Shown: positions 40,388 to 49,526, numbered from the stretch's first letter. The stretch: 64,000 bases of DNA from Streptomyces mangrovisoli (GCF_000974985.2 NZ_LAVA02000014.1:1-64000), one strand, 5' to 3'. A program made the numbers and translations. Notes: generated by a model not told the origin, from the sequence alone.

Positions 40388-41758
40388 TCACAGGCGCTGC
40401 CAGAGGGCGGGCGTGGACTCCGGGGCCCAGCCGCTCTGCGCCTGGTGGGCCTGGAGGGCCCGGTAGCGGACCGAGCCGCGGGTCACCACCGCGCCGACCT
40501 GGTAGACCCGTCCCGCGCTCCACACGCCGGACGCGCCGCTCTGCCCGGGGACCGACGCGGTCTGGCCCGCGGTCGTGAGGGTCAGGCCGAAGTCGCTGAG
40601 GATCGGGTTGACCGGCTGGAAGAACGTCGTACCGCCGCGCGTGCAGTCGCCGGAGCCGCCGGAGGTGGTGCCCTGCGCCTGCGAGCCCGCCAGGAAGGGG
40701 CCGCCGGAGTCACCGGGCTCCGCACACACGTTCGTCTTGGTCAGGCCGGACACCGTGCCCTGGGGGTAGCTGACGGTGGTGCCGAGCTGCTGGACGGTGC
40801 CGCAGTGCCAGCCGGTGGTCGATCCCGATCGGCACACGGCCGCTCCGACGACCGCCTCGGCGGAGCCGGTGACCTGCACCTTCTGGCCGTCGGCGGCCTC
40901 GACGTCGGGGGTGGCGGTCCAGTTGGCGTTCACGCCGACCCAGGACATGTCCTTGCCCGGGAAGGTGGATGCCTCGAAGGTGCCCTGGGCGGACATGTCG
41001 TAGCCGGTGGTCGTGTCGCCGGGCGTACCGCAGTGGCCGGCCGAGGCGAAGCCCTGCTGCGTGCCCTTGGTGACGGAGAAGCCGATGGAACAGCGGGCCG
41101 CCGCGTTGATGTAGTAGGCGTCGCCGCCCACGAGGTCCTTGAAGAGCCGGGGCCGCTGCGCGGACTGGCGGAAGGCGGTCCGGTCGGTCCCGGCGCCGGC
41201 GGCCCGCACGAACGCGGTGGCGGCGCGGCGGCTGGTCGCCTCGACGACGACGCGGTTCGTGGCGACGTCGACGTACCAGGTGGGCGTGGCGGCGGTGCGC
41301 ACGCGCCCGGCCGCCGTGTCCAGCTTGCGCTGTGCCGCCTGGAGGTCGCCGAGGTTCCAGCGGACGACGACCGGCTTGGCGCCCTGCGCCCGGATCAGGG
41401 CGGCGTCGGCGCGGTCGGTGGTGGCGACGGTCAGCGCGTCGGAGGTGGCGCCCCCGACCCAGGCCCCGGCGAAGCGGGTGCCGAGGGCGTTGTGCAGCAG
41501 ACCCGCGCGGGTCCCGGCCTCCGCCTCGTTGACCAGGCGGGTCTGCGCCTGGGCGTGGGTCAGTCGCAGGTCGTGCTCCAGCGCGCGCAGCATCCCGGGC
41601 GCGGGCCTGTCGGCGCCGAGCGTGTGGGCGGCGCTGGGCGCGGGACCGCGGTCGGGCCGGGGCGCGGCCTGCGCACCCGGTTGGATCGCGGTCAGGACGA
41701 GCGTGCCGAGCGCGGCCAGGGCGGCGCTGCGGCCGACCACGCGATGTCTGCCTGCCAT
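40388..41758 (-). CDS. Secreted S1 serine protease, streptogrisin-like, with chitin-binding module
   Basis: 456 aa. Signal peptide 1-32 (ALAALGTLVLTAIQPGAQA), alpha-lytic-type prodomain about 50-205, mature protease from about 213 with triad H242 (ASAGHCG), D270 (GKDMSWV) and S351 (EPGDSGGPF), and three visible Cys pairs. A Gly/Ser linker leads to a CBM5/12-type module about 410-456 (VWSAGRVYQVGAVV, WAPESTPALWQRL). The layout is that of streptogrisin C. ATG at 41758 with GGAGG eight bases upstream. Exported, self-processing protease that may dock on chitin. Confidence 0.93.
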   Translation of the reverse strand: MAGRHRVVGRSAALAALGTLVLTAIQPGAQAAPRPDRGPAPSAAHTLGADRPAPGMLRALEHDLRLTHAQAQTRLVNEAEAGTRAGLLHNALGTRFAGAWVGGATSDALTVATTDRADAALIRAQGAKPVVVRWNLGDLQAAQRKLDTAAGRVRTAATPTWYVDVATNRVVVEATSRRAATAFVRAAGAGTDRTAFRQSAQRPRLFKDLVGGDAYYINAAARCSIGFSVTKGTQQGFASAGHCGTPGDTTTGYDMSAQGTFEASTFPGKDMSWVGVNANWTATPDVEAADGQKVQVTGSAEAVVGAAVCRSGSTTGWHCGTVQQLGTTVSYPQGTVSGLTKTNVCAEPGDSGGPFLAGSQAQGTTSGGSGDCTRGGTTFFQPVNPILSDFGLTLTTAGQTASVPGQSGASGVWSAGRVYQVGAVVTRGSVRYRALQAHQAQSGWAPESTPALWQRL

Positions 41759-42047
41759 GCGGCATACCTCCAGAAGGGGCGGAAGGAAACGGATCCATCG
41801 GTAGGTGGAGCCCCACAGCCCTTGCCGCCCCGCCCCGCCCGATGTCGGCCCCCGGCCGCTTTTGCGTACTTCGGGGGACGGCGGGGAGGGCATGTGCAGT
41901 AGCGGCGCCCGCGCCCGCGGCGCCGCCGGGCGGGTGCCGTGGGGCAGGAGAGAACGTCGTACACGTGACCTTCGCCCCGTGAACGCGGATACTTCGGAGG
42001 GTGGGCCGCCGGGACCGCGGTCCGCGTGTCACTCCCCGGAGGTAGAC

Positions 42048-43040
42048 ATGAAGATGCTCATCAACGTCGCTGAGACCGTCGTCGCGGACGCGCTGCGGGG
42101 CATGGCAGAGGCCCATCCCGAGCTGGCCGTCGACGTCGAGAACCGGGTGATCGTGCGACGCGACGCCCCGGTGGCCGGGAAGGTCGCGCTCGTCTCCGGC
42201 GGCGGCTCCGGGCACGAGCCGTTGCACGGCGGATTCGTCGGCCCCGGCATGTTGTCGGCGGCCTGTCCGGGCGAGGTGTTCACCTCCCCCGTCCCGGATC
42301 AGATGCTGCGGGCCGCCGCGGCCGTGAACAGCGGCGCCGGGGTGCTGTTCATCGTGAAGAACTACACCGGCGACGTGCTGAACTTCGACATGGCGGCCGA
42401 GCTGGCCGAGGACGAGGGCATCCAGGTCGCGAAGGTTCTCGTCAACGACGACGTCGCGGTCACCGACAGTCTCTACACCGCGGGGCGGCGCGGCACCGGC
42501 GCCACTTTGTTCGTGGAGAAGATCGCGGGCGCCGCCGCCGACGAGGGGCAGCCGCTGGAGCGGGTGGAGGCGATCGGCCGGCAGGTCAACGAGAACGCGC
42601 GCAGTTTCGGCGTCGCCCTCACCGCCTGCACCACCCCGGCCAAGGGCAGCCCGACCTTCGATCTGCCCGCCGGGGAGCTGGAGTTGGGCATCGGCATCCA
42701 CGGCGAGCCGGGCCGGGAGCGGCGGGCCATGATGACCTCCGGCGAGATCGCCGACTTCGCGGTGCACGCGATCCTCGACGACATGACCCCGCGCAACCCC
42801 GTGCTCGTCCTCGTCAACGGCATGGGCGCGACACCGCTGTTGGAGCTGTACGGCTTCAACGCGGAGGTGCAGCGGGTGCTGCGCGAGCGCGGCGTCGCCG
42901 TGGCCCGCACGCTGGTCGGCAACTACGTCACCTCCCTCGACATGGCCGGCGCCTCCGTGACGCTGTGCCAGATCGACGAGGAGCTGCTGCGGCTGTGGGA
43001 CGCGCCGGTGAACACCGCGGCGCTGCGCTGGGGCGTCTGA
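42048..43040 (+). CDS. dhaK: Dihydroxyacetone kinase subunit DhaK
   Basis: 330 aa; binds dihydroxyacetone covalently through a His hemiaminal. Motifs: SGGGSGHEPLHGGFVGPGML, IVKNYTGDVLNFDMAAE and GIGIHGEPG, where H218 is the substrate-binding His. ATG at 42048 follows GGAGG. First gene of dhaK-dhaL-dhaM, the PTS-dependent system using PEP. Upstream is a small palindrome CGGGACCGCGGTCCG (about 42010-42024) whose spacing differs from the stress operator. Confidence 0.96.
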   Translation: MKMLINVAETVVADALRGMAEAHPELAVDVENRVIVRRDAPVAGKVALVSGGGSGHEPLHGGFVGPGMLSAACPGEVFTSPVPDQMLRAAAAVNSGAGVLFIVKNYTGDVLNFDMAAELAEDEGIQVAKVLVNDDVAVTDSLYTAGRRGTGATLFVEKIAGAAADEGQPLERVEAIGRQVNENARSFGVALTACTTPAKGSPTFDLPAGELELGIGIHGEPGRERRAMMTSGEIADFAVHAILDDMTPRNPVLVLVNGMGATPLLELYGFNAEVQRVLRERGVAVARTLVGNYVTSLDMAGASVTLCQIDEELLRLWDAPVNTAALRWGV

Positions 43041-43089
43041 GCAGGCGGACGCGCGAGCGGTCGACATCCCTACCACGCAAGGAGATCCC

Positions 43090-43695
43090 GTGCTCGACGC
43101 CGACTTCTTCCGCCGCTGGATGACGGCGACCGCCGCCGCCGTGGACCGCGAGGCGGACCATCTCACCGCCCTCGACTCGCCGATCGGGGACGCGGACCAC
43201 GGCAGCAACCTCCAGCGCGGGTTCCGCGCCGTGGCGACCACGCTGGAGAAGGAGTCGCCCGACACGCCCGGTGCCGTACTCACCCTCGCCGGACGTCAGT
43301 TGATCTCCACCGTCGGCGGGGCCTCCGGTCCGCTGTACGGCACGCTGCTGCGCCGTACCGGCAAGGCGCTCGGCGAGGCGGCGGAGGTCGGCGAGGACCA
43401 ACTGGCCGACGCCCTGCGGGCGGGGGTGGACGCGGTCATGGCGCTGGGCGGGGCCGCGCCCGGCGACAAGACCATGATCGACGCGCTGGTGCCGGCGGTG
43501 GACGCGCTCGGCGACGGCTTCGCGGCGGCCGCGTCCGCCGCGACGGAGGGCGCGCTCGCGACCACGCCCCTGCAGGCCCGCAAGGGCAGGGCGAGCTATC
43601 TCGGCGAGCGCAGCATCGGGCACCAGGACCCCGGCGCCACCTCGTCGGCGCTGCTGATCGCCGGGCTCGTCGAGGCGGGGGCGAACGGTGGGTGA
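43090..43695 (+). CDS. dhaL: Dihydroxyacetone kinase subunit DhaL
   Basis: 201 aa ADP-containing subunit that receives phosphate from DhaM and passes it to dihydroxyacetone on DhaK. ADP/Mg site SPIGDADHGSNLQRG (Asp cluster), TVGGASGPLYGTLL and PGDKTMIDALVPAV are conserved; C-terminal KGRASYLGERSIGHQDPGA. GTG at 43090 after AAGGAG. Stop overlaps the dhaM start by eight bases. Confidence 0.95.
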   Translation: MLDADFFRRWMTATAAAVDREADHLTALDSPIGDADHGSNLQRGFRAVATTLEKESPDTPGAVLTLAGRQLISTVGGASGPLYGTLLRRTGKALGEAAEVGEDQLADALRAGVDAVMALGGAAPGDKTMIDALVPAVDALGDGFAAAASAATEGALATTPLQARKGRASYLGERSIGHQDPGATSSALLIAGLVEAGANGG

Positions 43696-44098
43696 CGGCA
43701 AGGCGGTCGGGGTCGTGCTGGTGTCGCACAGCGCCGAAGTGGCGTCGTCGGTCGCGGCGTTGGCGAAGGGGCTCGCGGGCGGCGGCACGGCGGTGCCGGT
43801 CGCCGCGGCCGGGGGCACCGAGGGCGGCGGGTTCGGCACCAGCGCCGAACTGATCGCCGCCGCCGCGCATTCCGTGGACCGGGGGGCGGGTGTGGCCGTG
43901 CTCACCGACCTCGGCAGCGCGGTGCTCACGGTGAAGGCGCTGCTCGCCGAGGGCGACGAACTCCCGGCGGACACCCGCCTGGTGGACGCGCCCTTCGTGG
44001 AGGGCGCGGTCGCGGCGGTGGTCACGGCGGCCACGGGCGCGGACCTCGCGACGGTGGAGGCGGCGGCGCGGGAGGCGTACGACTACCGGAAGGTGTGA
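43688..44098 (+). CDS. dhaM: Dihydroxyacetone kinase phosphoryl donor subunit DhaM (EIIA domain only)
   Basis: 136 aa EIIA(Man)-like domain. H14 in VVLVSHSAEVA is the phosphorylated residue; GTSAELIAAAA and VLTDLGSAVLTVKAL follow the family. It lacks the HPr and EI-like domains of E. coli DhaM, so general HPr must phosphorylate it, as usual in Gram-positives. GTG at 43688 overlaps dhaL by eight bases, implying coupling. Confidence 0.95.
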   Translation: MGDGKAVGVVLVSHSAEVASSVAALAKGLAGGGTAVPVAAAGGTEGGGFGTSAELIAAAAHSVDRGAGVAVLTDLGSAVLTVKALLAEGDELPADTRLVDAPFVEGAVAAVVTAATGADLATVEAAAREAYDYRKV

Positions 44099-44150
44099 AC
44101 GGGTCAGGCCCGACCGACCCCTCCGGGAACCCTGGCCCAGCAATCCCCAA

Positions 44151-44313
44151 GGGGCGCGAGGAACTGCGCGAGCAACCACGACGGACCCGCACGGGAGCAC
44201 AACGCACCACAACCCCGACTGCCGGCCGGTGGGGGCCGAGCGCGCAGTTCCCCGCGCCCCTGACGGGGCACCGGCCCAACCCCCAAGGGGCGCGAGGAAC
44301 TGCGCGAGCAACC
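44151..44313. repeat. Dispersed Streptomyces palindromic repeat, three copies
   Basis: GGGGCGCGAGGAACTGCGCG at 44151 and 44287 in direct orientation and CGCGCAGTTCCCCGCGCCCC at 44241 inverted. Paired copies can fold into a long hairpin and may terminate the dha operon and the convergent TetR gene. Confidence 0.85.
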
Positions 44314-44363
44314 GCCACGGACCCGCACCGCACACCCCAAGAGCCGCCCGCAGGGCCACCCGC

Positions 44364-45002
44364 TCAGCCCACCCCTTGCGCCGCCACCGCCAGCGCCGTG
44401 CGGAACGTCGCCGCCAGTTCCGCCTCCGCCGTCTCCGCGTCGGTGACCTCGCGCGCCGTGTGCCAGGCGTAGTGCTCGACGGCGGCGCGCAGGGCCGCGT
44501 TGAACATCGCGGCCCGGATCGCGGGCCGCAGGTCGTCGGCCGGCAGCCCCTCGCGTTCGGCCAGGGCGCGGGCGAACGCGGGCTCGGCCTCGTCGTAGGA
44601 CTGGAGCCAGACCGCGCGCAGGCCCGGCTCGGTGCGGGTCAGCCGGACCAGCGCGCCGACGGTGTCGCGGGTCGGCCCGGCCACGAAGCGGTCGTCCGTG
44701 GGCACGCCCCGCTCGAACACCTCCTGCAGCGGCTGCCCCGGCCGCGACTGCCGCAGCGCGGCGGCGATCGCGTCGATACCGGCCGAGAACAGCGGGGACA
44801 CGCAGCTCTCCTTGCTCGGGAAGTAGCGCCACAGCGTCCGCGCGGAGATGCCGACGGCCTGCCCGATCTGCTCTCCGGTGGTCGCGGCGACCCCCTGCTC
44901 GGCGAACAGCCCGACGGCGGCGCGGGCGATCTCCAGCCGGATCTCCGCCTTGCGCTCCTCGCTCAGCGGCGGTCGTCCGGTACGTCCGCGGGTCGTCGTC
45001 AT
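44364..45002 (-). CDS. TetR-family transcriptional regulator
   Basis: 212 aa. HTH about 28-75 (ARAAVGLFAEQGVAATTGEQIGQAVGISARTLWRYFPSK, cited as TGEQIGQAVGISARTLWRYF) and an all-helical ligand domain. ATG at 45002 with GGAG. Divergent from an SDR gene; an inverted repeat TTAATGTC-7-GACATTAA between them is the likely self-operator. Ligand unknown, perhaps the SDR substrate. Confidence 0.92.
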   Translation of the reverse strand: MTTTRGRTGRPPLSEERKAEIRLEIARAAVGLFAEQGVAATTGEQIGQAVGISARTLWRYFPSKESCVSPLFSAGIDAIAAALRQSRPGQPLQEVFERGVPTDDRFVAGPTRDTVGALVRLTRTEPGLRAVWLQSYDEAEPAFARALAEREGLPADDLRPAIRAAMFNAALRAAVEHYAWHTAREVTDAETAEAELAATFRTALAVAAQGVG

Positions 45003-45085
45003 GGATCTCGCTCCGGCTCCGGTGGCTGCTTCCACGGGAATTCTCCACGACGGATCTCGACAGGGGCGAAAATCGGCCGCGCAAT

Positions 45086-45108
45086 TTAATGTCACTCGGC
45101 GACATTAA
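45086..45108. promoter_or_regulatory. Probable TetR operator
   Basis: Perfect 8-bp arms TTAATGTC and GACATTAA separated by ACTCGGC, in an AT-rich patch 65 bp upstream of the SDR start. It would cover the promoter region of both divergent genes. Confidence 0.75.
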
Positions 45109-45172
45109 GTCGTAGGGTGGTGCCGCACCGGGGCGCAGCGCCCCGTATCGACCGCACAGACAGGAGCACCAC

Positions 45173-45934
45173 ATGGCCAGCGGACTCGACGGACGGAGCG
45201 TCGTCGTCACCGGCGCGGGGTCGGGCATCGGGCGCGCCGCGGCCCTGGCCTTCGCCGCGGAGGGCGCGAAGGTCGTGCTCGCGGACCTCAACGCGGACGG
45301 CGCCGAGGCCGTCGTCAAGGAGATCGAGGAGCAGGGCGGCACGGCCGTGGCCGTGGGCGGCGACCTGAGCGACCAGGCCGTGGTGGACCAGGTGGTCGCG
45401 ACCGCGGTGGAGCGGTTCGGCGGCGTGGACGTCCTGGTGAACAACGCCGGGATCATGGACCGGATGTCCGCGGTGGCGGACGTCAGCGACGCGGAGTGGG
45501 AGCGGGTCATCCGCGTCAACCTGACCGCCCCCTTCCTGCTCACCCGCGCGGTGCTGCCGCACATGCTGGAGGCCGGCCGGGGCTCGATCGTGAACACCGC
45601 CTCCGAGGCCGGGTTCCGGGGCAGCGCGGCGGGCGCCGCGTACACGGCCTCCAAGCACGGTGTCGTGGGCCTGACGAAGTCCCTGGCCGTCATGTACCGC
45701 AACCAGGGCATACGCGCCAACGCCATCGCGCCGGGCGGCACCGCGACCGGCATCGCGGTCGACCTGGAGAACGGCGCCCACGGCCCGGCGGCGCTCGGCC
45801 CCTACTTCGGCAACGTGGGGCGCGTCTCGCAGCCGGAGGAGCAGGCCGCCGCGATCCTCTTCCTCGCCTCGGACGCGTCGAGCAACATCAACGGCGCGAT
45901 CCTGCCGGTGGACAACGGATGGTCCGCGGTCTGA
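45173..45934 (+). CDS. Short-chain dehydrogenase/reductase
   Basis: 253 aa classical SDR. Cofactor motif TGAGSGIG (13-20), NNAG, catalytic Ser in IVNTASEAG and YxxxK in YTASKHG; C-terminal INGAILPVDNGWSAV. The acidic D after ADLN (VVLADLNADG) points to NAD(H). ATG at 45173 with AGGAGC upstream. Divergently paired with the TetR regulator. Substrate unknown. Confidence 0.94.
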   Translation: MASGLDGRSVVVTGAGSGIGRAAALAFAAEGAKVVLADLNADGAEAVVKEIEEQGGTAVAVGGDLSDQAVVDQVVATAVERFGGVDVLVNNAGIMDRMSAVADVSDAEWERVIRVNLTAPFLLTRAVLPHMLEAGRGSIVNTASEAGFRGSAAGAAYTASKHGVVGLTKSLAVMYRNQGIRANAIAPGGTATGIAVDLENGAHGPAALGPYFGNVGRVSQPEEQAAAILFLASDASSNINGAILPVDNGWSAV

Positions 45935-45998
45935 CCCGGCCACCCGTCGGCGGCGGGCCGGGCGGCCGGGCACACACCCGGCCGCCCGGCCCGGCGCC

Positions 45999-46703
45999 TC
46001 AGCCGGTCCCGGCCACGAAGGCCCGCGCCAGTTCCTCGCCCCGCGACACCGCCTCCGCGTGATCCTCGATCGGCTGGACGCGGGAGTCGCGGAAGACGAT
46101 GTAGGTGACGCCGGAGGGGGTGCCGCCGCCCTTGGGGTCGGCGCGGATGCCGAGTCCCGTGGCGGTGGCGTACGACGCCTCGCCGATGATGTCCTGCGGG
46201 CCGGTGTCGCCGACGACGGCGTACTGCACCCGCCCCTGGTAGACGACCGCGGCCACCGTGCCGCCGCGCACGCCGTAGGCGCGGTAGTCGAAGATGCCGC
46301 TCGGCGCGGGGACGACGATGTACGGCAGTCGTTCGGGGTCCAGATAGCGGCCGTCGGACTGGGTGAAGGCGGTCATCGGCGAGTACAGCGGGTCGGTGCG
46401 CGGATTGCACTGCGCGCCCTGCCTGCCGTCGCAGTCGATGTCGAGGTCGGCCTTCCAGAAGACGGCGTCGGTGGTGCCGCAGACCGGGACGGTGGCGGGG
46501 ACGCCGTCGTCGGTGCGGTAGTTGCCGTGGGAGACGGGGACGCAGTCCCGCACCCTGTCCAGCAGGTCGGCGGCGCTCACGCCGCCCTCCTGCCGGGCGG
46601 CCGGCCGCGCGCCGGGACGGGCGGCGGCCGAGGCGGCGGGCACCGCGGTGGGGGCGAGCAGGGCGGCGCTGGCCGCGACCAGCGTCAGCGACTGGACACG
46701 CAC
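45999..46703 (-). CDS. Secreted glycoside hydrolase family 75 chitosanase
   Basis: 234 aa. Signal peptide about 1-28 (LTLVAASAALLAPTAVPAASA). The mature part follows GH75: VFWKADLDIDCDGRQGAQC with the catalytic-region Asp residues, LPYIVVPAPSGIFDYRAYG, GVRGGTVAAVVYQGRVQYAVVGDTGP (part AVVGDTGPQDIIGEAS). It would cut beta-1,4-glucosamine polymers outside the cell. GTG at 46703 is the start that gives a clean signal peptide. A DasR-like site lies in its upstream region at 47062. Confidence 0.85.
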   Translation of the reverse strand: MRVQSLTLVAASAALLAPTAVPAASAAARPGARPAARQEGGVSAADLLDRVRDCVPVSHGNYRTDDGVPATVPVCGTTDAVFWKADLDIDCDGRQGAQCNPRTDPLYSPMTAFTQSDGRYLDPERLPYIVVPAPSGIFDYRAYGVRGGTVAAVVYQGRVQYAVVGDTGPQDIIGEASYATATGLGIRADPKGGGTPSGVTYIVFRDSRVQPIEDHAEAVSRGEELARAFVAGTG

Positions 46704-47105
46704 GATGGGGGAGCCTCTCGTGGGGGACATGGAGACACGCGGCCCAATCTGGTGCCGGCGGGCCCGTACGGCCACCACTGGAGGCCGGACGGCGCACCAT
46801 CGGCCCCCTTTGGCGGAGCCCGGCTCCCCGTGAACGGCCCGGCAGGGGCCGGGGTCCCGGGCCTGAACCGGCCCGGGTCCCCCCGGCCGCCCGCGCCGGC
46901 GCGGGGACAGCGACGACAGCGGCCCGCGCCACACGATCCGAACTCCCCTTCCCCTACAGGGGACTTCGGCCGAGAGAGCTCACAGCATACGTAATGGTTC
47001 CCGACGACCACCAACGGCCCTCTTGATGGGGCCATGACGCTCGCGCCATAGTGGTTCCGAATTGGTTCAGACCAAGTCCGCGGGAGCGTCCGGGGAGGCC
47101 GTACC
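46704..47105. other. 402-bp divergent region between chitosanase and fibronectin-III genes
   Basis: Mostly GC-rich; from 46985 to 47085 the DNA is AT-richer and looks like promoter sequence, with a TTGGTTCAGACCAAG inverted repeat at 47062. A small CCCCTACAGGGG hairpin is near 46951. No gene seen. Confidence 0.55.
47062..47076. promoter_or_regulatory. DasR-like (dre) or chitin-promoter-type element
   Basis: TTGGTTCAGACCAAG closely resembles the dre consensus core TGGTCTAGACCA of the GntR regulator DasR. It is 30 bp upstream of the fibronectin-III gene start and 359 bp from the chitosanase start. Confidence 0.55.
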
Positions 47106-48149
47106 GTGCGCCAGCAGCTCGCCGTCCTCGCAGCTCCCGGTCCCCGACGCCGCCGCGCCGAGTCGCTCGTGGTGAGCGGCACGCTGATCGTGGTGGCCCT
47201 GCTCAGCGTGGCGCTCGTCTTCGGGTTCCGGGAGTTCGGCGCGCTCGGCGGTGCGGCGGACGGCCCGCTGCCGGCGGCGCCCACGCAGGTCACCGCGGTG
47301 GCGGGCAGCGCCACCAGCGTGCACGTGATGTGGAACGCGCCGACGCAGGGCCACGGCATCACGTACGTCGTCTACCGCGACGCCCGCGCGGTGCGCGAGG
47401 TCGCGGCGCCCGAGCACATGGTGGACGTCGTCCGGCTCACGCCGGGCACCCGCTACACCTTCACCGTCCGGGCCCGGGACGCCGACGGCCGGCTCGGGCC
47501 GCCCGGCGCGGCCACGTGGGCGCGCACCCCCGCCGCGGCCGCCGAGGACCACACGGCGCCGACCCGCCCCGGACGGCTGCGCGGCACCGGGCTGGGCAGC
47601 CGCGCGGTACGGCTCACCTGGACCGCGGCGAGCGACGACCGGGCGGTGGTGTCGTACGACGTCGAACAGGGCGGCATCAAGATCCACAGCGTCTCGGCCT
47701 CGGCCACCGAGGCGGTGCTGACCGGGCTGCGGCCGGGCACGGCGTACACCTTCGCGGTCCGGGCCCGCGACGCCGCAGGCAACGTCTCGCCGCCCAGCAC
47801 CGCGCTGCGCCTGACCACCCCGGGCGGCGCCGACGGCGGCGCCACCGCCCCGACCGCCTTCCGCGCCGCGTCCCACCGCTCCGGCAGCGCGTACTACCTC
47901 GACCTGTCCTGGGTCCCGCCGGACGTGGGCGGGACGATCACGTCGTACGAGATCCGGCTCGACGGGCGTACGGCGACCTCGCTGGAGTGGGGCGGCACCC
48001 CGCCGTCCGGCCGGGCCCGCTACAGCTTCTACATCGGGCGGGAGGCCGGGCGGACCCACCGCGTCAGGCTGCGGGCACGGCTGCCGGACGGCACCTGGGG
48101 CGGGTTCTCGCCGGAGCTGCGGGTGACGACGGGGGCCGGGAGCGGGTGA
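47106..48149 (+). CDS. Membrane-anchored fibronectin type III repeat protein
   Basis: 347 aa. Short basic N-terminus (RRRRAESL), one membrane segment about 21-42, then three FnIII domains (about 56-142, 150-238, 246-345) with conserved YVVYRDARAV, LRPGTAYTFAVRARDAAGN and YEIRLDGR stretches. FnIII domains accompany Streptomyces glycan hydrolases, but no catalytic domain is present. GTG at 47106 with GGAGG. A binding or adhesive surface role is inferred. Confidence 0.85.
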   Translation: MRQQLAVLAAPGPRRRRAESLVVSGTLIVVALLSVALVFGFREFGALGGAADGPLPAAPTQVTAVAGSATSVHVMWNAPTQGHGITYVVYRDARAVREVAAPEHMVDVVRLTPGTRYTFTVRARDADGRLGPPGAATWARTPAAAAEDHTAPTRPGRLRGTGLGSRAVRLTWTAASDDRAVVSYDVEQGGIKIHSVSASATEAVLTGLRPGTAYTFAVRARDAAGNVSPPSTALRLTTPGGADGGATAPTAFRAASHRSGSAYYLDLSWVPPDVGGTITSYEIRLDGRTATSLEWGGTPPSGRARYSFYIGREAGRTHRVRLRARLPDGTWGGFSPELRVTTGAGSG

Positions 48150-48352
48150 CGGCGGGGGCGGGAGACGGGGGACGGCACCGACGCCGGGCCGACGCCGCCA
48201 CCGTACGAACGAATCCGTCACCTGACCGGGGGCCGTCCGCATGCGGGCCCACCCCGGGGCACGTTGGCTTTCCCTGAGGCAGCGCGGGCGTTTCCCGACC
48301 CTCGGCGGCGCTAGGGATGTTCCGCCAACCGTGCCGCCGGAAGGCAGTCCAC

Positions 48353-48892
48353 ATGCGCACACGCCAGCTTCTCGTCAAGTCCGGCCTGACCGTGGCAGCC
48401 GCCGCCGCTCTGCCACTCGGCACCTTCGCCGCCGGTACCGCCGCCGCTGTCTCCGGGATCTCGGTGGCCACCACCGGGTCCACCGTGTCCGTGGTGACCA
48501 GCGCCTGCTCGCAGATCAACGGCAGTTGGGGCACCGCCTCGCTGCTCGGCAGCAACCAGACGAGCTTCTCCCAGGGCCGGCAGGTGGCGCTGTCCGGCAC
48601 CAGCGTCAGCCAGTCGGCGGCCTGGTCGAACGTGTCGCCGGGGACGTACACCGTCATCGTGATGTGCTCCAGCGGCAGCAGCGCGGGCAGCCAGTCCGTC
48701 ATCGTCTCCGCCGCCACGACCCCGACCGTCTCCGCCACGTCCTCGCCGTCGAACGGCGTGATGGGCGGTCTCGGCGGCGCCACCAGGGACTACGGCCCGG
48801 TCACCCTGGGCGTGGGAGCGGCGCTGGTAGGCACCGGGGTGATCGCGGGCGCCTGGTTCCTGCGCAGACGACGGAGGCCGTACCGGTTGTGA
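48353..48892 (+). CDS. Secreted/cell-surface hypothetical protein with C-terminal membrane anchor
   Basis: 179 aa. Signal peptide 1-32 (LTVAAAAALPLGTFAAGTAAA region), a Ser/Thr-rich beta domain with two Cys (SACSQINGSW, VIVMCSSGSS) likely disulfide-bonded, a membrane segment about 152-171 and tail RRRRRPYRL. It has the topology of sortase substrates but no LPXTG or LAXTG motif. ATG at 48353 with GGAAGG. Function unknown. Confidence 0.75.
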   Translation: MRTRQLLVKSGLTVAAAAALPLGTFAAGTAAAVSGISVATTGSTVSVVTSACSQINGSWGTASLLGSNQTSFSQGRQVALSGTSVSQSAAWSNVSPGTYTVIVMCSSGSSAGSQSVIVSAATTPTVSATSSPSNGVMGGLGGATRDYGPVTLGVGAALVGTGVIAGAWFLRRRRRPYRL

Positions 48893-48989
48893 GGCGAGAC
48901 GGACGACGGCGGCCGTACCGGTTTGAGTCGAGACGGACGACGGCGGCCGCGCGGGCCCGGCGCGAGCCGCCCCGCGGGGCGGCTCGTTC

Positions 48990-49526
48990 TCAGGGCAGCC
49001 GGTCGAACTCCGCCAGGGCGTGCGTGAGCCACTGCGTCCAGAAGGTCTCCAGGTCGATCCCGGCGCGCAGCACGAGATGCCGCAGCCGGTCCTCGGCGCT
49101 GTCCCGCTCCGGCGGGAAGTCGCGCTTCTCGATCTCCCGGTACTCCCCCAACTGCCGCTCGTGCAGGTCCAGATAGCGGGCGAGTTCGCCCTTGAGACCG
49201 TCCGTGCCGACGACCGCCGCGGCGCGCAGCCGCAGCAGCAGCGCGTCGCGGTGCGGCTTGGGCTCCTGCGGGGCGGCGGTCCAGCGGGCCAGTTCCGCGC
49301 GCCCCGCGGGCAGCACCTCGTAACTCTTCTTCTGCCCGCGGGCCGGCACCTCGGCCGGCAGCGCGCGGATGTGGCCGTCGGCCTCCAGCCGTCCCAGCTC
49401 GCGGTAGATCTGCTGGTGCGTCGCGGACCAGAAATAGCCGATCGACCGGTCGAAGCGGCGCGTCAGATCCAGGCCCGACGACGGCCGTTCGAGCAGGGCG
49501 GTCAGGATCGCGTGCGGGAGTGACAT
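48990..49526 (-). CDS. PadR-family transcriptional regulator
   Basis: 178 aa. N-terminal winged helix SLPHAILTALLERPSSGLDL and IYRELGRLEADGHIRAL, with a C-terminal helical dimerisation domain (PadR C-terminal type, LKGELARYLDLHERQLGEY). ATG at 49526. It ends convergently opposite the 48353 gene, and 107 bp upstream, on the same strand, lies the stop of the dienoyl-CoA reductase gene, whose own promoter has a 36-bp palindrome. It could be the regulator of that gene. Confidence 0.9.
   Translation of the reverse strand: MSLPHAILTALLERPSSGLDLTRRFDRSIGYFWSATHQQIYRELGRLEADGHIRALPAEVPARGQKKSYEVLPAGRAELARWTAAPQEPKPHRDALLLRLRAAAVVGTDGLKGELARYLDLHERQLGEYREIEKRDFPPERDSAEDRLRHLVLRAGIDLETFWTQWLTHALAEFDRLP

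Noticed and set aside
42010..42024. CGGGACCGCGGTCCG upstream of dhaK as another stress operator
   Set aside because: Half-sites resemble the motif, but the spacing is two bases shorter, and the dha operon lies outside the island.
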